Made by a program: the position numbers and the translations under genes. This document shows positions 52,998-62,038 of a DNA stretch of 64,000 nucleotides, piece after piece; position 1 is the stretch's first letter, and each line of letters begins with the position of its first letter. The notes under the pieces are model-generated. The model was not told the DNA's origin, made no database searches, and saw nothing but the letters and a program-made list of their open reading frames with translations. Origin of the DNA: Paenibacillus endophyticus. Its GTDB lineage: Bacteria; Bacillota; Bacilli; Paenibacillales; Paenibacillaceae. The DNA is taken from positions 131,592 through 195,591 of the forward strand of contig NZ_JACHXW010000010.1 in the NCBI RefSeq assembly GCF_014192395.1, read 5' to 3'.

Positions 52998-54320
52998 TTA
53001 TTTTGCTTCCGTTATTGCTTGGTTCATCATCTCAGCGACCTTTTTCGCAGCTTCCTCCACTGCGATAGCTCCGCCCCAAGCCTGCGACATAATCTCAGGC
53101 TCTTTCGCGAACCATACCGGATACGATTCGGAACCGCTCGGATACGGAATCGCATCAGCTACTTGCTCCGTGAAGATTTTTAGATTCAAATGAGGTCTCG
53201 AAGTCAGCCACGCATCCTGCGTACCGTTGAATGCCGGTATTGCAGCTCCCATTTCCGCCGTAATTTCCGCAGCCTTTTGGGATCCTAGGAACTTGAGGAA
53301 TAACCAAGCTTCTTCCTTGTTCTTGCCACCTGCGGACATTACGTTACCTAAGCCATTGATGATATTGCCTCTTTTCACTTTGCCTGAAGGCAATTTCGCC
53401 CAATCCCATTTCCCTTTAATAATTTCGCTGCTATCGATATCGCTAATCCGCCAAGATCCGTCAAAGATCATCGCCAATCTGCCGGATTTGAACATCTCAG
53501 TCGCTTCCGTGTCCGTCATTTGTTGATGAGTCGGAGAAGCGCCGTCAAGAATCATTTGATAACGGGCCTTCAAAGCTTCAATGGAAGCCGGATCATCGTA
53601 CCCCGACTTACTCAAGTCAGAAGAAAGGATGCTTCCGCCATTTGCCAGAATATCGTTCCAATATCCCGTTTGCGTGTCGAGCTTTGCTCCAAAGCCATAG
53701 ATGCCTTTATCAGGCTGGCTTAGCTGCTTCGCAGTCTCGGCAAGCTTGGCATAATCCCAAGTGTCGTCTGGATAAGGTATGTTCGCTTGGTCAAACAGCT
53801 CTTTGTTGTACGCCAATCCGATCGTGTCGAAATCCTTAGGCACGCCGTAGTTTTCGCCGTTCAGCGTATAGATGGTAGCAAGGTCTGCCGCATAATTATT
53901 CAGATCGATTTCTCCAGCCTGTACCTTGCCTGTGATCGGCTCAAGGAAATTACCTGATGCATATTTAACGAACTGCCCGCCATGCATCCAGAAAACATCT
54001 GGCAATGTACCGGATGGAGCAGCAGCAGACATTTTAGTCCAATAATCACCCCATGGGATAACCTCTACCTTGATTTTGATATTCGGATTTTCTGCCGTAA
54101 ACTCCTTCGCAATGGCTTCCATGGCCGGTTGCTGAATCTTATCCCAAATGGAATAGGTAAGGGTTACGTTCTTTTTAGGCGCATCAGTCGCTTCCCCCGC
54201 CGTGTTGTTTGGACTATTGTCCGGCGCGTTGGTGGAGTTGTTGCTGCATGCGGCAGAGAACAATGCAATAACGGTGAAAACAGTTGCAAGCATGAATGAA
54301 AATTTGTTTCTTTTTGCCAT
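52998..54320 (-). CDS. Sugar ABC transporter substrate-binding lipoprotein
   Basis: 440 residues. The signal peptide ends in a lipobox (LFSAAC, Cys near residue 25), followed by a Ser/Asn/Pro-rich linker. The binding fold is family 1 (LTYSIWDKIQQPAMEAIAKEF; GTLPDVFWMHGGQF; YGVPKDFDTIGLAYNKELF; NKEEAWLFLKFL; shown in part). It captures a sugar and passes it to the two permeases encoded downstream. The promoter region carries a GCG-TAAA palindrome that fits the local LacI operator. Confidence 0.93.
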   Translation of the reverse strand: MAKRNKFSFMLATVFTVIALFSAACSNNSTNAPDNSPNNTAGEATDAPKKNVTLTYSIWDKIQQPAMEAIAKEFTAENPNIKIKVEVIPWGDYWTKMSAAAPSGTLPDVFWMHGGQFVKYASGNFLEPITGKVQAGEIDLNNYAADLATIYTLNGENYGVPKDFDTIGLAYNKELFDQANIPYPDDTWDYAKLAETAKQLSQPDKGIYGFGAKLDTQTGYWNDILANGGSILSSDLSKSGYDDPASIEALKARYQMILDGASPTHQQMTDTEATEMFKSGRLAMIFDGSWRISDIDSSEIIKGKWDWAKLPSGKVKRGNIINGLGNVMSAGGKNKEEAWLFLKFLGSQKAAEITAEMGAAIPAFNGTQDAWLTSRPHLNLKIFTEQVADAIPYPSGSESYPVWFAKEPEIMSQAWGGAIAVEEAAKKVAEMMNQAITEAK

Positions 54321-54358
54321 TTCAAATCCCCCTATTGATTAATTTAGGCAAATTATTT

Positions 54359-54375
54359 GCGTAAACTATTTACGC
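54359..54375. promoter_or_regulatory. LacI-type operator before the ABC importer operon
   Basis: GCGTAAA and TTTACGC are perfect arms around CTA, preceded by AAATTATTT. It lies 39 bases before the start codon of the binding protein and resembles the GCGCAA-centred sites at 54514 and 60508. Confidence 0.65.
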
Positions 54376-54513
54376 TAAACATTCTGCCTCTTTACTTCTA
54401 TATCTTAATCGAATACCATAACCACTTTAAATGCCTCATTTTTAAGATTGAATGCCCAATTATTAAGATAAAAAGAGTTTGCATTCATATAAGGATTCAT
54501 CCATAATATTAGT

Positions 54514-54534
54514 AAATAATTGCGCAAATTATTT
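54514..54534. promoter_or_regulatory. LacI-type operator before the GH31 gene
   Basis: Arms AAATAAT (54514-54520) and ATTATTT (54528-54534) are exact complements; TGCGCAA lies between them. It is 26 bases before the start codon of the hydrolase. Confidence 0.7.
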
Positions 54535-54560
54535 CTTAATTTGAATAGGGAGTGTCTGCT

Positions 54561-56111
54561 ATGAAGATCACTGAGTTGCAAAGAGGTCCTGAAGAATTTT
54601 GGTGGGGCGGAGTTATAAACGAAGGACACTTGATGCCCTTTGGCGACCGTCCGCATACGCGTGATTTGCGTTTGACGGATGATAATCAAGCTTCCCCTTT
54701 ATTACTATCTAATATGGGAAGATACATTTGGAGCGAAGAGCCGTTTACCTTTTCATTTAATGAGGCCACGATTACGATCGAGCACAAAGAGAAGCTATGG
54801 ATTGAAGAAGGGCATGAAAGCCTTCAAGGCGCTTACCGGCATGCATGCCATACTTATTTCCCCCCTTCCGGCGTTACGCCTGACAAGCTAGCATTCGAAG
54901 CGCCGCAATACTGCACATGGGTAGAAATGTTCTATGAACCGACACAGGACAAACTCCTCCACTATGCGAGATCTATTATAGAAAACGGCATGCCTCCTGG
55001 CGTTTTAATCATTGACGACAATTGGATGCAAGACTATGGAACATGGGACTTTGACAAGCATAGATTCCCCGACCCTGCCGCTATGATCGAGGCCTTGCAT
55101 CAATTAGGGTTTAAAATCATGCTTTGGGTATGCCCGTATGTGAGTCCTGACAGCCTTTCATTCCGGAAATTACGTGATCTTGGGTTCTTGATGAAGCATG
55201 CTGACGGTACGCCTGTCCTGAGAAGATGGTGGAACGGGTATAGTGCGATCATCGACTATACAAGCACGGACGGAGCCGCGTGGTTTAAACAACAATTAAA
55301 CAGACTGATCGAAGATTACGGGGTTGACGGCTTCAAGCTGGACGCGGGAGAACCTATCTTGCCTGACCTGATGGATGACGTTACAGCAGACGTCGCATGG
55401 TCACGCCCTGTAAGGCCGATGGAGGATTGTGAATCCTACGCTCGTTTGGGAATTGGATACGCGCTTAGCGAATTGCGCATGTGCTGGAAGCTCGGGGGGC
55501 AGGCGCTCATCCAGCGGCAGCGGGATAAAACGCACTCATGGGAAGCTGCGACTGGACTGAGGGGACTCATCCCTAACGCGATTGCCCAAGGTCTGATGGG
55601 ATATGCGTTCAACTGTCCTGACATGGTTGGCGGCGGGATGGACGGCGATATTAACTCGCCTGATTTCCGTTTTGATTCCGAACTATTTATCCGTTTTGTT
55701 CAATGCTCGGCATTATTCCCCGCCATGCAGTTTTCCATGGCGCCGTGGCGAGTTCTGAACGGCGATGAGCTGGCCTGGTGCATGGATGCGGTACGGATAC
55801 GAACGGAATTAGGCCCCCTGCTCTCCGAGCTTGCAGACCAAGCTGCGAAAGATGGACTTCCCATCCTGCGCAGCCTGGAATTCGTTTTTCCGCAACAAGG
55901 CTTTCACGCTGTTCAGGACCAATTCATGGTTGGCGAATCCATTCTGGTAGCGCCAGTCATGAATAAGGGACAGATCGCACGAAGCATACAATTTCCGGAG
56001 GGCCAATGGCTCGGTGATGACGGAAGCGTAGTCGAAGGCCCTATCCAGCTCGAAGTCCATGCGCCTCTGTCCCGCTTGCCGTGGTATAGAAAAATTTGTA
56101 TCCTTGCTTAA
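54561..56111 (+). CDS. Glycoside hydrolase family 31 enzyme
   Basis: 516 residues from the ATG at 54561, eight bases after GGGAG. The short N-terminal beta part (1-110) precedes the barrel. DDNWMQDYG and KIMLWVCPYVSPDS are barrel strands; the nucleophile is Asp261 in GFKLDAGE and the likely acid/base Asp322 in RDKTHSWE. Usual GH31 enzymes have 650-800 residues, so the C-terminal domains are reduced. No signal peptide, so it works on imported oligosaccharide. It starts a two-gene operon with an oxidoreductase and is divergent from the ABC importer. Alpha-glycosidase activity is likely; the sugar is unknown. Confidence 0.9.
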   Translation: MKITELQRGPEEFWWGGVINEGHLMPFGDRPHTRDLRLTDDNQASPLLLSNMGRYIWSEEPFTFSFNEATITIEHKEKLWIEEGHESLQGAYRHACHTYFPPSGVTPDKLAFEAPQYCTWVEMFYEPTQDKLLHYARSIIENGMPPGVLIIDDNWMQDYGTWDFDKHRFPDPAAMIEALHQLGFKIMLWVCPYVSPDSLSFRKLRDLGFLMKHADGTPVLRRWWNGYSAIIDYTSTDGAAWFKQQLNRLIEDYGVDGFKLDAGEPILPDLMDDVTADVAWSRPVRPMEDCESYARLGIGYALSELRMCWKLGGQALIQRQRDKTHSWEAATGLRGLIPNAIAQGLMGYAFNCPDMVGGGMDGDINSPDFRFDSELFIRFVQCSALFPAMQFSMAPWRVLNGDELAWCMDAVRIRTELGPLLSELADQAAKDGLPILRSLEFVFPQQGFHAVQDQFMVGESILVAPVMNKGQIARSIQFPEGQWLGDDGSVVEGPIQLEVHAPLSRLPWYRKICILA

Positions 56112-56123
56112 GGAGAGCTTCTT

Positions 56124-57410
56124 ATGAAAACAATCAAATTAGCTGTTATAGGAGCAGGAGCAAGAGGTTTCTTATCCTATATGCCATATGTTCAAAGGTT
56201 TCCTCGCGAGGCGGAGGTGGTCGCGGTTGCCGAACCAAACAACGAGAGAAGAACGAGGTTTGCGGAAGCATTACACTTGGGCCCCGAGCAGCTCTATTCA
56301 TCATGGGAAGAGCTGCTGAGCCAGCCTAAGCTTTGCGATGCGGTCCTCATCTGCACACAAGATCAAATGCACTATCAGCCTACGATTGCCGCTCTTCGAG
56401 CGGGTTATCATGTCCTTCTTGAAAAACCAATGTCCAACAATCCGATGGAGTGCGTGGACATGGAAAGAATCGCGCGCGAGGAAGGTCGCCTGCTCTCGAT
56501 CTGTCACGTCTCGAGATATACGCCTTTTTGGCAAAAGATGAAACAAATCACTCATGACGGCCTTATTGGAGACGTCATCTCTATTCAACACAACGAAAAC
56601 GTTGGTTACCTTCACTATGCTCACAGCTTTGTCAGAGGCAACTGGCGGAATGACGCTCTCTCAAGTCCAATGATATTAGCCAAGTCTTGCCATGACATGG
56701 ATCTAATCCGTTGGATCGTCGATGCGGATTGCACGAAGGTCAGCTCCTTTGGTTCTTTGGGCCATTTTCATATCGACAACGCGCCTGCAGGCTCAACCGA
56801 CCGATGTACGGATGGCTGTGAGGTGGAGCATACCTGTCCCTATTCCGCATTGCGATACTATATGCAGGACACGGAATTAAATCCGTTTGCAGCACTCATA
56901 GCAGATCCGCCTTCCGAAACCAACAGAATGAAAGCCATATTGGAGGGTCCCTACGGCAAATGTGTTTATCGGACGGATAATAACGTAGTGGATCATCAGA
57001 CGGTCAATATGGAATTTGAAAATGGAGCCACCGTTATATTCAGCATGTGCGGGTTTACGCGGGATATGAATCGCATCGTCCAAATCATGGGGACCAAAGG
57101 GGAAGTTCGCGGCGATTTGCTAAGCGGCCGCATTGATCTATTCGAGTTTTCGTCAGGCACTCAATCTGTCATTCAAACCTTAACCAGCAATAGCGGCCAT
57201 CAAGGAGGCGACGACGGGATCATGCGGCAGTTCCTGTCCGACCTTCGGAACGGACAATATATAGATACCCTGACTTCTGCGGAAGCCTCTCTGGAAAGTC
57301 ATCTTATGGCCTTCGCCGCGGAAGAATCCAGAAGAAAAGAAGGCGCCGTTGTGGACATGAAACTCTTCCGTCAATCGCTTTCATCAACTGTGCTCAGTGA
57401 ATCCCGTTGA
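56124..57410 (+). CDS. Gfo/Idh/MocA-family oxidoreductase
   Basis: 428 residues, 12 bases after the GH31 stop codon. The Rossmann fold begins with IKLAVIGAGARGFLSY; the family motif appears as LLEKPMSNNPMEC and the substrate-binding His in SCHDMDLIRW. A cysteine-rich loop (CTDGCEVEHTCPYSA) sits in the middle, as in a subgroup of sugar dehydrogenases and glycosidase helpers. It should oxidise or epimerise the monosaccharide released by the hydrolase with NAD(P). Confidence 0.92.
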   Translation: MKTIKLAVIGAGARGFLSYMPYVQRFPREAEVVAVAEPNNERRTRFAEALHLGPEQLYSSWEELLSQPKLCDAVLICTQDQMHYQPTIAALRAGYHVLLEKPMSNNPMECVDMERIAREEGRLLSICHVSRYTPFWQKMKQITHDGLIGDVISIQHNENVGYLHYAHSFVRGNWRNDALSSPMILAKSCHDMDLIRWIVDADCTKVSSFGSLGHFHIDNAPAGSTDRCTDGCEVEHTCPYSALRYYMQDTELNPFAALIADPPSETNRMKAILEGPYGKCVYRTDNNVVDHQTVNMEFENGATVIFSMCGFTRDMNRIVQIMGTKGEVRGDLLSGRIDLFEFSSGTQSVIQTLTSNSGHQGGDDGIMRQFLSDLRNGQYIDTLTSAEASLESHLMAFAAEESRRKEGAVVDMKLFRQSLSSTVLSESR

Positions 57411-57465
57411 ACGGCTTTAGACTCATGAACAACTCTCATCATACTCAAGCATGTAAGAAAGAATA

Positions 57466-57506
57466 AGCAAGACCGGCCCGCAAAACTGCGGGCCGGTCTT
57501 GTTTTG
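57466..57506. terminator. Bidirectional terminator between convergent genes
   Basis: CAAGACCGGCCCGCA pairs perfectly with TGCGGGCCGGTCTTG. TTTTG follows on plus, and a weaker CTTATTC follows on minus. Confidence 0.92.
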
Positions 57507-57543
57507 TAGGTTTAATGGAATCGGCTGGCGATCCGATTACCAC

Positions 57544-60480
57544 TTATTCAAATCGGATCTCATCGATCCAGACCGTACTGTTGCCTCCATGCCAAAATGT
57601 CATCGACAGTTGGCCAGGGGTGCTGCGATCTACGCCATTCGCCGCCAAATTAATTTCAATATTTTTGTAGCTGGTCGTTACCGTATCCCCGCTGAAAGCT
57701 GCCAATGTTTTGGTCACTCCGCCGATTGTGAGCTGGAAGTGGCTTTGTTCACCCCCACTAGCGCCTTTGATACGAATGACCATTTTCGAGTAGCTCCCGA
57801 TGTTCTGGTTGATATCCGTGCCTAACCAGCCGTCGTTGTTGTACTGAAGCTTCAATGCCCCTGTTTCAATGACGCCTGCGGTATTGACAAACCCGTTTGC
57901 GCTTGACCACTTGCCAAGATCATTGGCTCCAGGCCAGCCCGGCGAGTTATCGAAGTTATCTAACAGCAAACCGGTTGTCCCTCCGCCACCGGCATTGGTC
58001 GTTACATTAACAACTGCGCTTGCAGCCGATAGATTGCCGGCTGCGTCTTTTGCTTTCACGGTATACGCGTATGCCGTATTGGCATTTAATCCGCTATCCG
58101 TAAAGCTGGTCGCGGCAGATGTACCCGTTTGATTGCCGTTTCTGTAGATCACATATTCCGTTACGCCGACATTATCCGTCGAACCGCTCCATGACAAGCT
58201 TACGCTATTCGATGTTTTACCCGATTCGCTCAAATTCGTTGGCGCAGTCGGCACTTGCGTATCGCCGGAGCTGCTTCCTCCGGAAATCTGAATGCGATCG
58301 AAATCAGGTGCCCATCCTGTTGGGTTAGAGAAATGGATCGTGTTATTGCCTGCATTCAGCTGTACTTGTGCCTGAACGGTGCCAACCGTAGTCCAGCCTC
58401 CCGTACTCGGCAGATTGAGCGTGGAAGCTGATCCTCCGTTTACGCGCAGCTGCGCGGTACGAGCCTCGCCGCTGAGGTAAGAAACCGTCATCGTATACGT
58501 TCCTGCAGCTGACGCGCTTATTCCGTTAAATTGCAAAGTACCGTCGTTATTCCCGACATACCCTACTTTCGAGCTTCCTGAGCATGTGGCGCACGCGGAA
58601 ACGATTGCTGCTCCAGTCCGCGTATTGCTTGCGGACTCCGCTTCATAGGCCGTCCCGGTCCCGCCTCCTCCGGAAGCGTTCGTGGTCGTGCTTACAGAAC
58701 TGCTGTTGGCGGATACGTTCCCTGCCGCGTCCTTCGCTCTGACTGTATAGCTGTAATTCGTGGCCGGACTTAACCCCGTATCCGTAAAGGTATTGGTGCT
58801 CGAAGAGCCTACCGATACGCCTCCGCGGTAAATATCGTAGCCGGTCACGCCGACGTTGTCGGTTGAAGCCGACCACGTCAGGCTGACGCTGCTCGAAGTC
58901 GTTCCGCTTACTGCCAGATTACCTGGCAAGCTTGGTGCCTGAGTATCCGTGCTTCCTCCTCCGCTGTAGCCGCCATCATATGCCGTTTGGGTTAGGTTAT
59001 ACGAAAGCGTATTGTCTGATTTCAATAAATCGAAAGGCCCGATGTTTTGATTGGCAGGGTCCATACCGATTCCTACTTTGCCGAGCGGCGTTCTGCCGCC
59101 TGTATAATAGTTGGTATTAGCAAATCTCGCGCTTGGTTTATACCCGTAAGGGTCAAGAATGGAAAGCGCCAAAGTGTAGGTTCCGGCCGGAACATTGGAA
59201 GGGATTGTAAATGCGCCAGAAACCTGCTGAACGGCAGGCGCTTGATTGTATTGGCGCGTCGTGCTGTTCCAATTGTCGCCTGGCATCCAATTCCGGATGT
59301 CCACGTTGTTGAAAATTCCCTTCCACGCTACCGTGCGGTCGCTTCTAAGCAAGCTGGCTTCCACCGGCCAGTTGTAGTAGAACGGGGCCGAGCCTTTGTT
59401 CACGACTTGAAAGGCCACATTCATTGATCCGCCAGGCTGCACGCTGCCCGAGAATGTCGCTTGATTGACGACGAATCGATATCCGAATTCCTTCTGCATC
59501 AAAGCCGCTCCCTGCGATACGGCAGAATTGCCGGCATCGTACAGATCAATCCAGCCCAGACTGGTTGTATGTGTTTTTTTGATCCAGTCAATCACGAAGT
59601 TCCTATGGTTCGGATCGCTTAACGTATCGTTAGGGGAATCGCCCGGCTGAATATCCTTCTGCCCCCAATCGTAGGCTACCTCGCCCCCGTTAACCTGCGT
59701 TCTCCAGACATCTCTAGCGACAATGCCATCTCCTCCGGACAGATCGTCGATTAAGGCGAAGGAGTCCCAAAGAAATCCGAAGTTATAATTTTGGAATGTA
59801 TCGGGATACCGCACTTGAACCTTCTTGTTCTGAAAAGCTTGCGTAGCGGCATCGCCTAATGCCGTCTGGAAGCTGAGCGGAATTCGGTCCGTATTGTCCG
59901 TCATCTTATCCGGCCAAATATGATGCTCTCCCCAATTCCCCCACAACCCCAGCTCAATGTAGGCAACTCTGGGATCATTGTCCCAAGCTTGGCCAAGTTT
60001 CTGGATGAAAGCGGTCAGACGGCTTTTCAATGCCTCCGACGTCCATTGTGTTGTTACGTCGCCATGAGGAACGCCTTGGGGCCAAAACTCTCCTCCATTT
60101 GGATAGACGATGAAAACGCGTGGAATCACCTTTTTATTTTGGCTTTCGATTCCTGCCCATGCCGTATTGCTCCAATCCTTGATCTTCTGAACGGAGTCGG
60201 ACGCCGCATTCTCGAGATCCGTATATTTGATATAGTGCTTAAACACGGTTCCGTACTCTTGATTCGAGAAGCTGGTGTCGTTCATGAAACGTGTCGGCCG
60301 AAATCCTTTAAAGGGATTTTTGTAAGCCTCCTGCGTTTCCGTCAGATTTACGCTAATTGGACCGACAGCCGCTGACGCCGAATTACCGAACGGTACCGCC
60401 AAAGAGCCTCCGGTCAGCAAAACAAAGGATAACAAAATGGTAAACGCTTTCACAAACGGCTTTGAAAAATTTCTTTTCAC
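57544..60480 (-). CDS. Secreted DUF4874/DUF4832 protein with fibronectin III and carbohydrate-binding modules
   Basis: 978 residues from a GTG with GGGAGGG seven bases upstream. A signal peptide (1-37, ending NSASAAV) is followed by DUF4874/DUF4832 (about 45-490: YKNPFKGFRPTRF; ELGLWGNWGEHHIWPDK; VNGGEVAYDWG). FN3 (about 515-605), a CBM6/35-like domain (610-740: YEAESASNTRTGAAI; HFSNPTGWAPDFDRIQI), a second FN3 (745-835) and a jelly-roll domain (840-978) follow. That last domain is closely related to one in the 2133-residue protein. There is no SLH domain, so it is released. Three operator-like GCGCAA sites lie in its promoter region. Confidence 0.92.
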   Translation of the reverse strand: MKRNFSKPFVKAFTILLSFVLLTGGSLAVPFGNSASAAVGPISVNLTETQEAYKNPFKGFRPTRFMNDTSFSNQEYGTVFKHYIKYTDLENAASDSVQKIKDWSNTAWAGIESQNKKVIPRVFIVYPNGGEFWPQGVPHGDVTTQWTSEALKSRLTAFIQKLGQAWDNDPRVAYIELGLWGNWGEHHIWPDKMTDNTDRIPLSFQTALGDAATQAFQNKKVQVRYPDTFQNYNFGFLWDSFALIDDLSGGDGIVARDVWRTQVNGGEVAYDWGQKDIQPGDSPNDTLSDPNHRNFVIDWIKKTHTTSLGWIDLYDAGNSAVSQGAALMQKEFGYRFVVNQATFSGSVQPGGSMNVAFQVVNKGSAPFYYNWPVEASLLRSDRTVAWKGIFNNVDIRNWMPGDNWNSTTRQYNQAPAVQQVSGAFTIPSNVPAGTYTLALSILDPYGYKPSARFANTNYYTGGRTPLGKVGIGMDPANQNIGPFDLLKSDNTLSYNLTQTAYDGGYSGGGSTDTQAPSLPGNLAVSGTTSSSVSLTWSASTDNVGVTGYDIYRGGVSVGSSSTNTFTDTGLSPATNYSYTVRAKDAAGNVSANSSSVSTTTNASGGGGTGTAYEAESASNTRTGAAIVSACATCSGSSKVGYVGNNDGTLQFNGISASAAGTYTMTVSYLSGEARTAQLRVNGGSASTLNLPSTGGWTTVGTVQAQVQLNAGNNTIHFSNPTGWAPDFDRIQISGGSSSGDTQVPTAPTNLSESGKTSNSVSLSWSGSTDNVGVTEYVIYRNGNQTGTSAATSFTDSGLNANTAYAYTVKAKDAAGNLSAASAVVNVTTNAGGGGTTGLLLDNFDNSPGWPGANDLGKWSSANGFVNTAGVIETGALKLQYNNDGWLGTDINQNIGSYSKMVIRIKGASGGEQSHFQLTIGGVTKTLAAFSGDTVTTSYKNIEINLAANGVDRSTPGQLSMTFWHGGNSTVWIDEIRFE

Positions 60481-60507
60481 TAATCATCCCTCCCATATTT
60501 TAAAAGG

Positions 60508-60539
60508 TTTGCGCAAATAAATTGCGCAATCTTTTGCGC
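60508..60539 (-). promoter_or_regulatory. Cluster of GCGCAA operator sites before the secreted DUF4832 gene
   Basis: On the plus strand TTTGCGCAAA (60508-60517), TTGCGCAA (60522-60529) and TTTTGCGC (60532-60539) follow each other. TATACT just upstream on the minus strand (about 60550-60545) could be the -10, so a bound LacI protein would block transcription. Confidence 0.65.
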
Positions 60540-60699
60540 TTTTAGTATATTCCAACCTTGCTCGCTCCGTCAATCAAAATAATACCAGCTCGTGATTGCC
60601 TTGCGCATTGATTGATTTTTTGCAGCATCGAACGCCAAATAACCGTCCTCAGACGGTAATGATTACTGAGGGACGGCTATTGCGGAACTTATCGTCGTT

Positions 60700-61713
60700 C
60701 TACACCTTATTTGACATTTTAGCGCATGATTCCCGTACGATTAACTCGGTTTTCAAACCGATGCATACTTCCGAAATGTTTTTGTTCGTGATCAATTCGG
60801 TCAATACTTTTACGATAATCGAGCTAATATCGTATCTAAACCTTCGAACAGTCGTGAGCGGCGGAACCATGAACTCCGATAGCTTCAAATCATCAAAACC
60901 GACTAACGAGACATCCTTCGGAATACGGATGTTCAGCTCGGCCAATCCCTTCATAGCCCCAAAAGCAATAATGTCGTTTAACGTAAAAATAGCCGTGATA
61001 GACGGCTCTTCGCTCATCAATTGCTTCACTGCCTCATATCCATGAGCAGGATCGAATGCACCCAATACAACATGGCTTTCCACCCATGGCAGCTTAAAAT
61101 CGCGAAATGCATCTTTGCAGCCGTCGAGACGGTTTACGTTCACGAGATGGTTTTTGGGCCCCGCTATAATCCCGATTTTCTGATGACCCAATCCATGCAA
61201 ATATCGTATGACCTCATAAGCGCCTTTACGGTTATCATAGTCAATATAGTTGTGGCCGATCTTGTAGGTTCTTCCATTCGTAAGCAAATACGGAATTTCG
61301 AGTCTCTCAAGCTCTTCGAACAACTTGTCGTTGACAATGGGATCAAATATGATGGCTGCGTCCGCTTTTCCCTCGCCCAAAAGCTTATATGCCGGAGAGG
61401 ACTGCAAATCTGTGCTGTGTTTCACAATATCAATCTGATGGCCGTATGCTTCGAATTCTTCCTTTAAGTGATTCAAGTCGGCAGAGGTAGACGGGTCATT
61501 ATCGAAGAAATCATTATGGCCTGGGATGATTACGGCTATCGTATAGGGGGTTCCTGCCAGCTGGGAGGGAGAGACGCCCGGTTTTAAATGTTCATTGGCA
61601 ATATCCAATACTTTTCTGCGGGTCTCCTCGCTGAAATTGCCTTGATTGTTTATAATCCTGGACACAGTACTAATCGAAACGTTTGCCTTTTTTGCAATTT
61701 CTTTAAGTTTGAT
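60700..61713 (-). CDS. LacI-family regulator with apparent AUC start codon
   Basis: About 337 residues. The DNA-binding domain KLKEIAKKANVSISTVSRIINNQGN is typical of the family, followed by a periplasmic-binding-type ligand domain (IAVIIPGHNDFF; HKIGIIAGPKNH-type strand GHQKIGIIAGP; FTLNDIIAFGAMKGL; SLVGFDDLKLSEFMVPPLTTVR, in parts). The usual first residue before KLKEIAKKA is encoded by ATC at 61713, six bases after GGAGGG. Upstream in-frame choices are GTG at 61749 without a site and TTG at 61788, which belongs to the promoter -35. It probably represses the nearby sugar genes. Confidence 0.88.
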   Translation of the reverse strand: MKLKEIAKKANVSISTVSRIINNQGNFSEETRRKVLDIANEHLKPGVSPSQLAGTPYTIAVIIPGHNDFFDNDPSTSADLNHLKEEFEAYGHQIDIVKHSTDLQSSPAYKLLGEGKADAAIIFDPIVNDKLFEELERLEIPYLLTNGRTYKIGHNYIDYDNRKGAYEVIRYLHGLGHQKIGIIAGPKNHLVNVNRLDGCKDAFRDFKLPWVESHVVLGAFDPAHGYEAVKQLMSEEPSITAIFTLNDIIAFGAMKGLAELNIRIPKDVSLVGFDDLKLSEFMVPPLTTVRRFRYDISSIIVKVLTELITNKNISEVCIGLKTELIVRESCAKMSNKV

Positions 61714-61758
61714 ACGCGTCCCTCCAATCCTTACGAAACTTTTTTGCACAATAAGGAA

Positions 61759-61801
61759 ATTATAGCGTTTATTAACGTACTCAGTCAATCATGCGCAATA
61801 A
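61759..61801 (-). promoter_or_regulatory. lacI promoter with half-operator
   Basis: TTGACT (61788-61783) and TATAAT (61764-61759) with an 18-base spacer form a clear sigma-A promoter on the minus strand. The start would be near 61752. TTATTGCGCAT (61801-61791) just before the -35 resembles the GCGCAA operator sites and suggests autoregulation. Confidence 0.75.
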
Positions 61802-61982
61802 CTCATGTATCCTTTAGCTTTATCTTTGTATTTAACATTAATGACATACATGCCCTCGCTGACAGCTAAACCTATTGCATCAGCGTATGTACAGCTTTTC
61901 TCTCAGCATCTGGGAGAACAACTCGAACTCATACTGAAACAGCATATCTGTGCGCAGACGGATCAATTCGGAGAAATAAATT

Positions 61983-62028
61983 AGGGCTATACCCTAGTCC
62001 GTCAGACTTAGGAGTATAGCCCTTTTTT
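61983..62028. terminator. Terminator after the SLH gene at the right edge
   Basis: AGGGCTATAC and GTATAGCCCT form the outer stem; CTAGTC and GACTTAG add an inner one. A T run follows on plus; on minus AATTTATTT follows. It lies 11 bases after the stop codon of the minus-strand SLH gene. Confidence 0.8.
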
Positions 62029-62038
62029 GCTGTAAATC

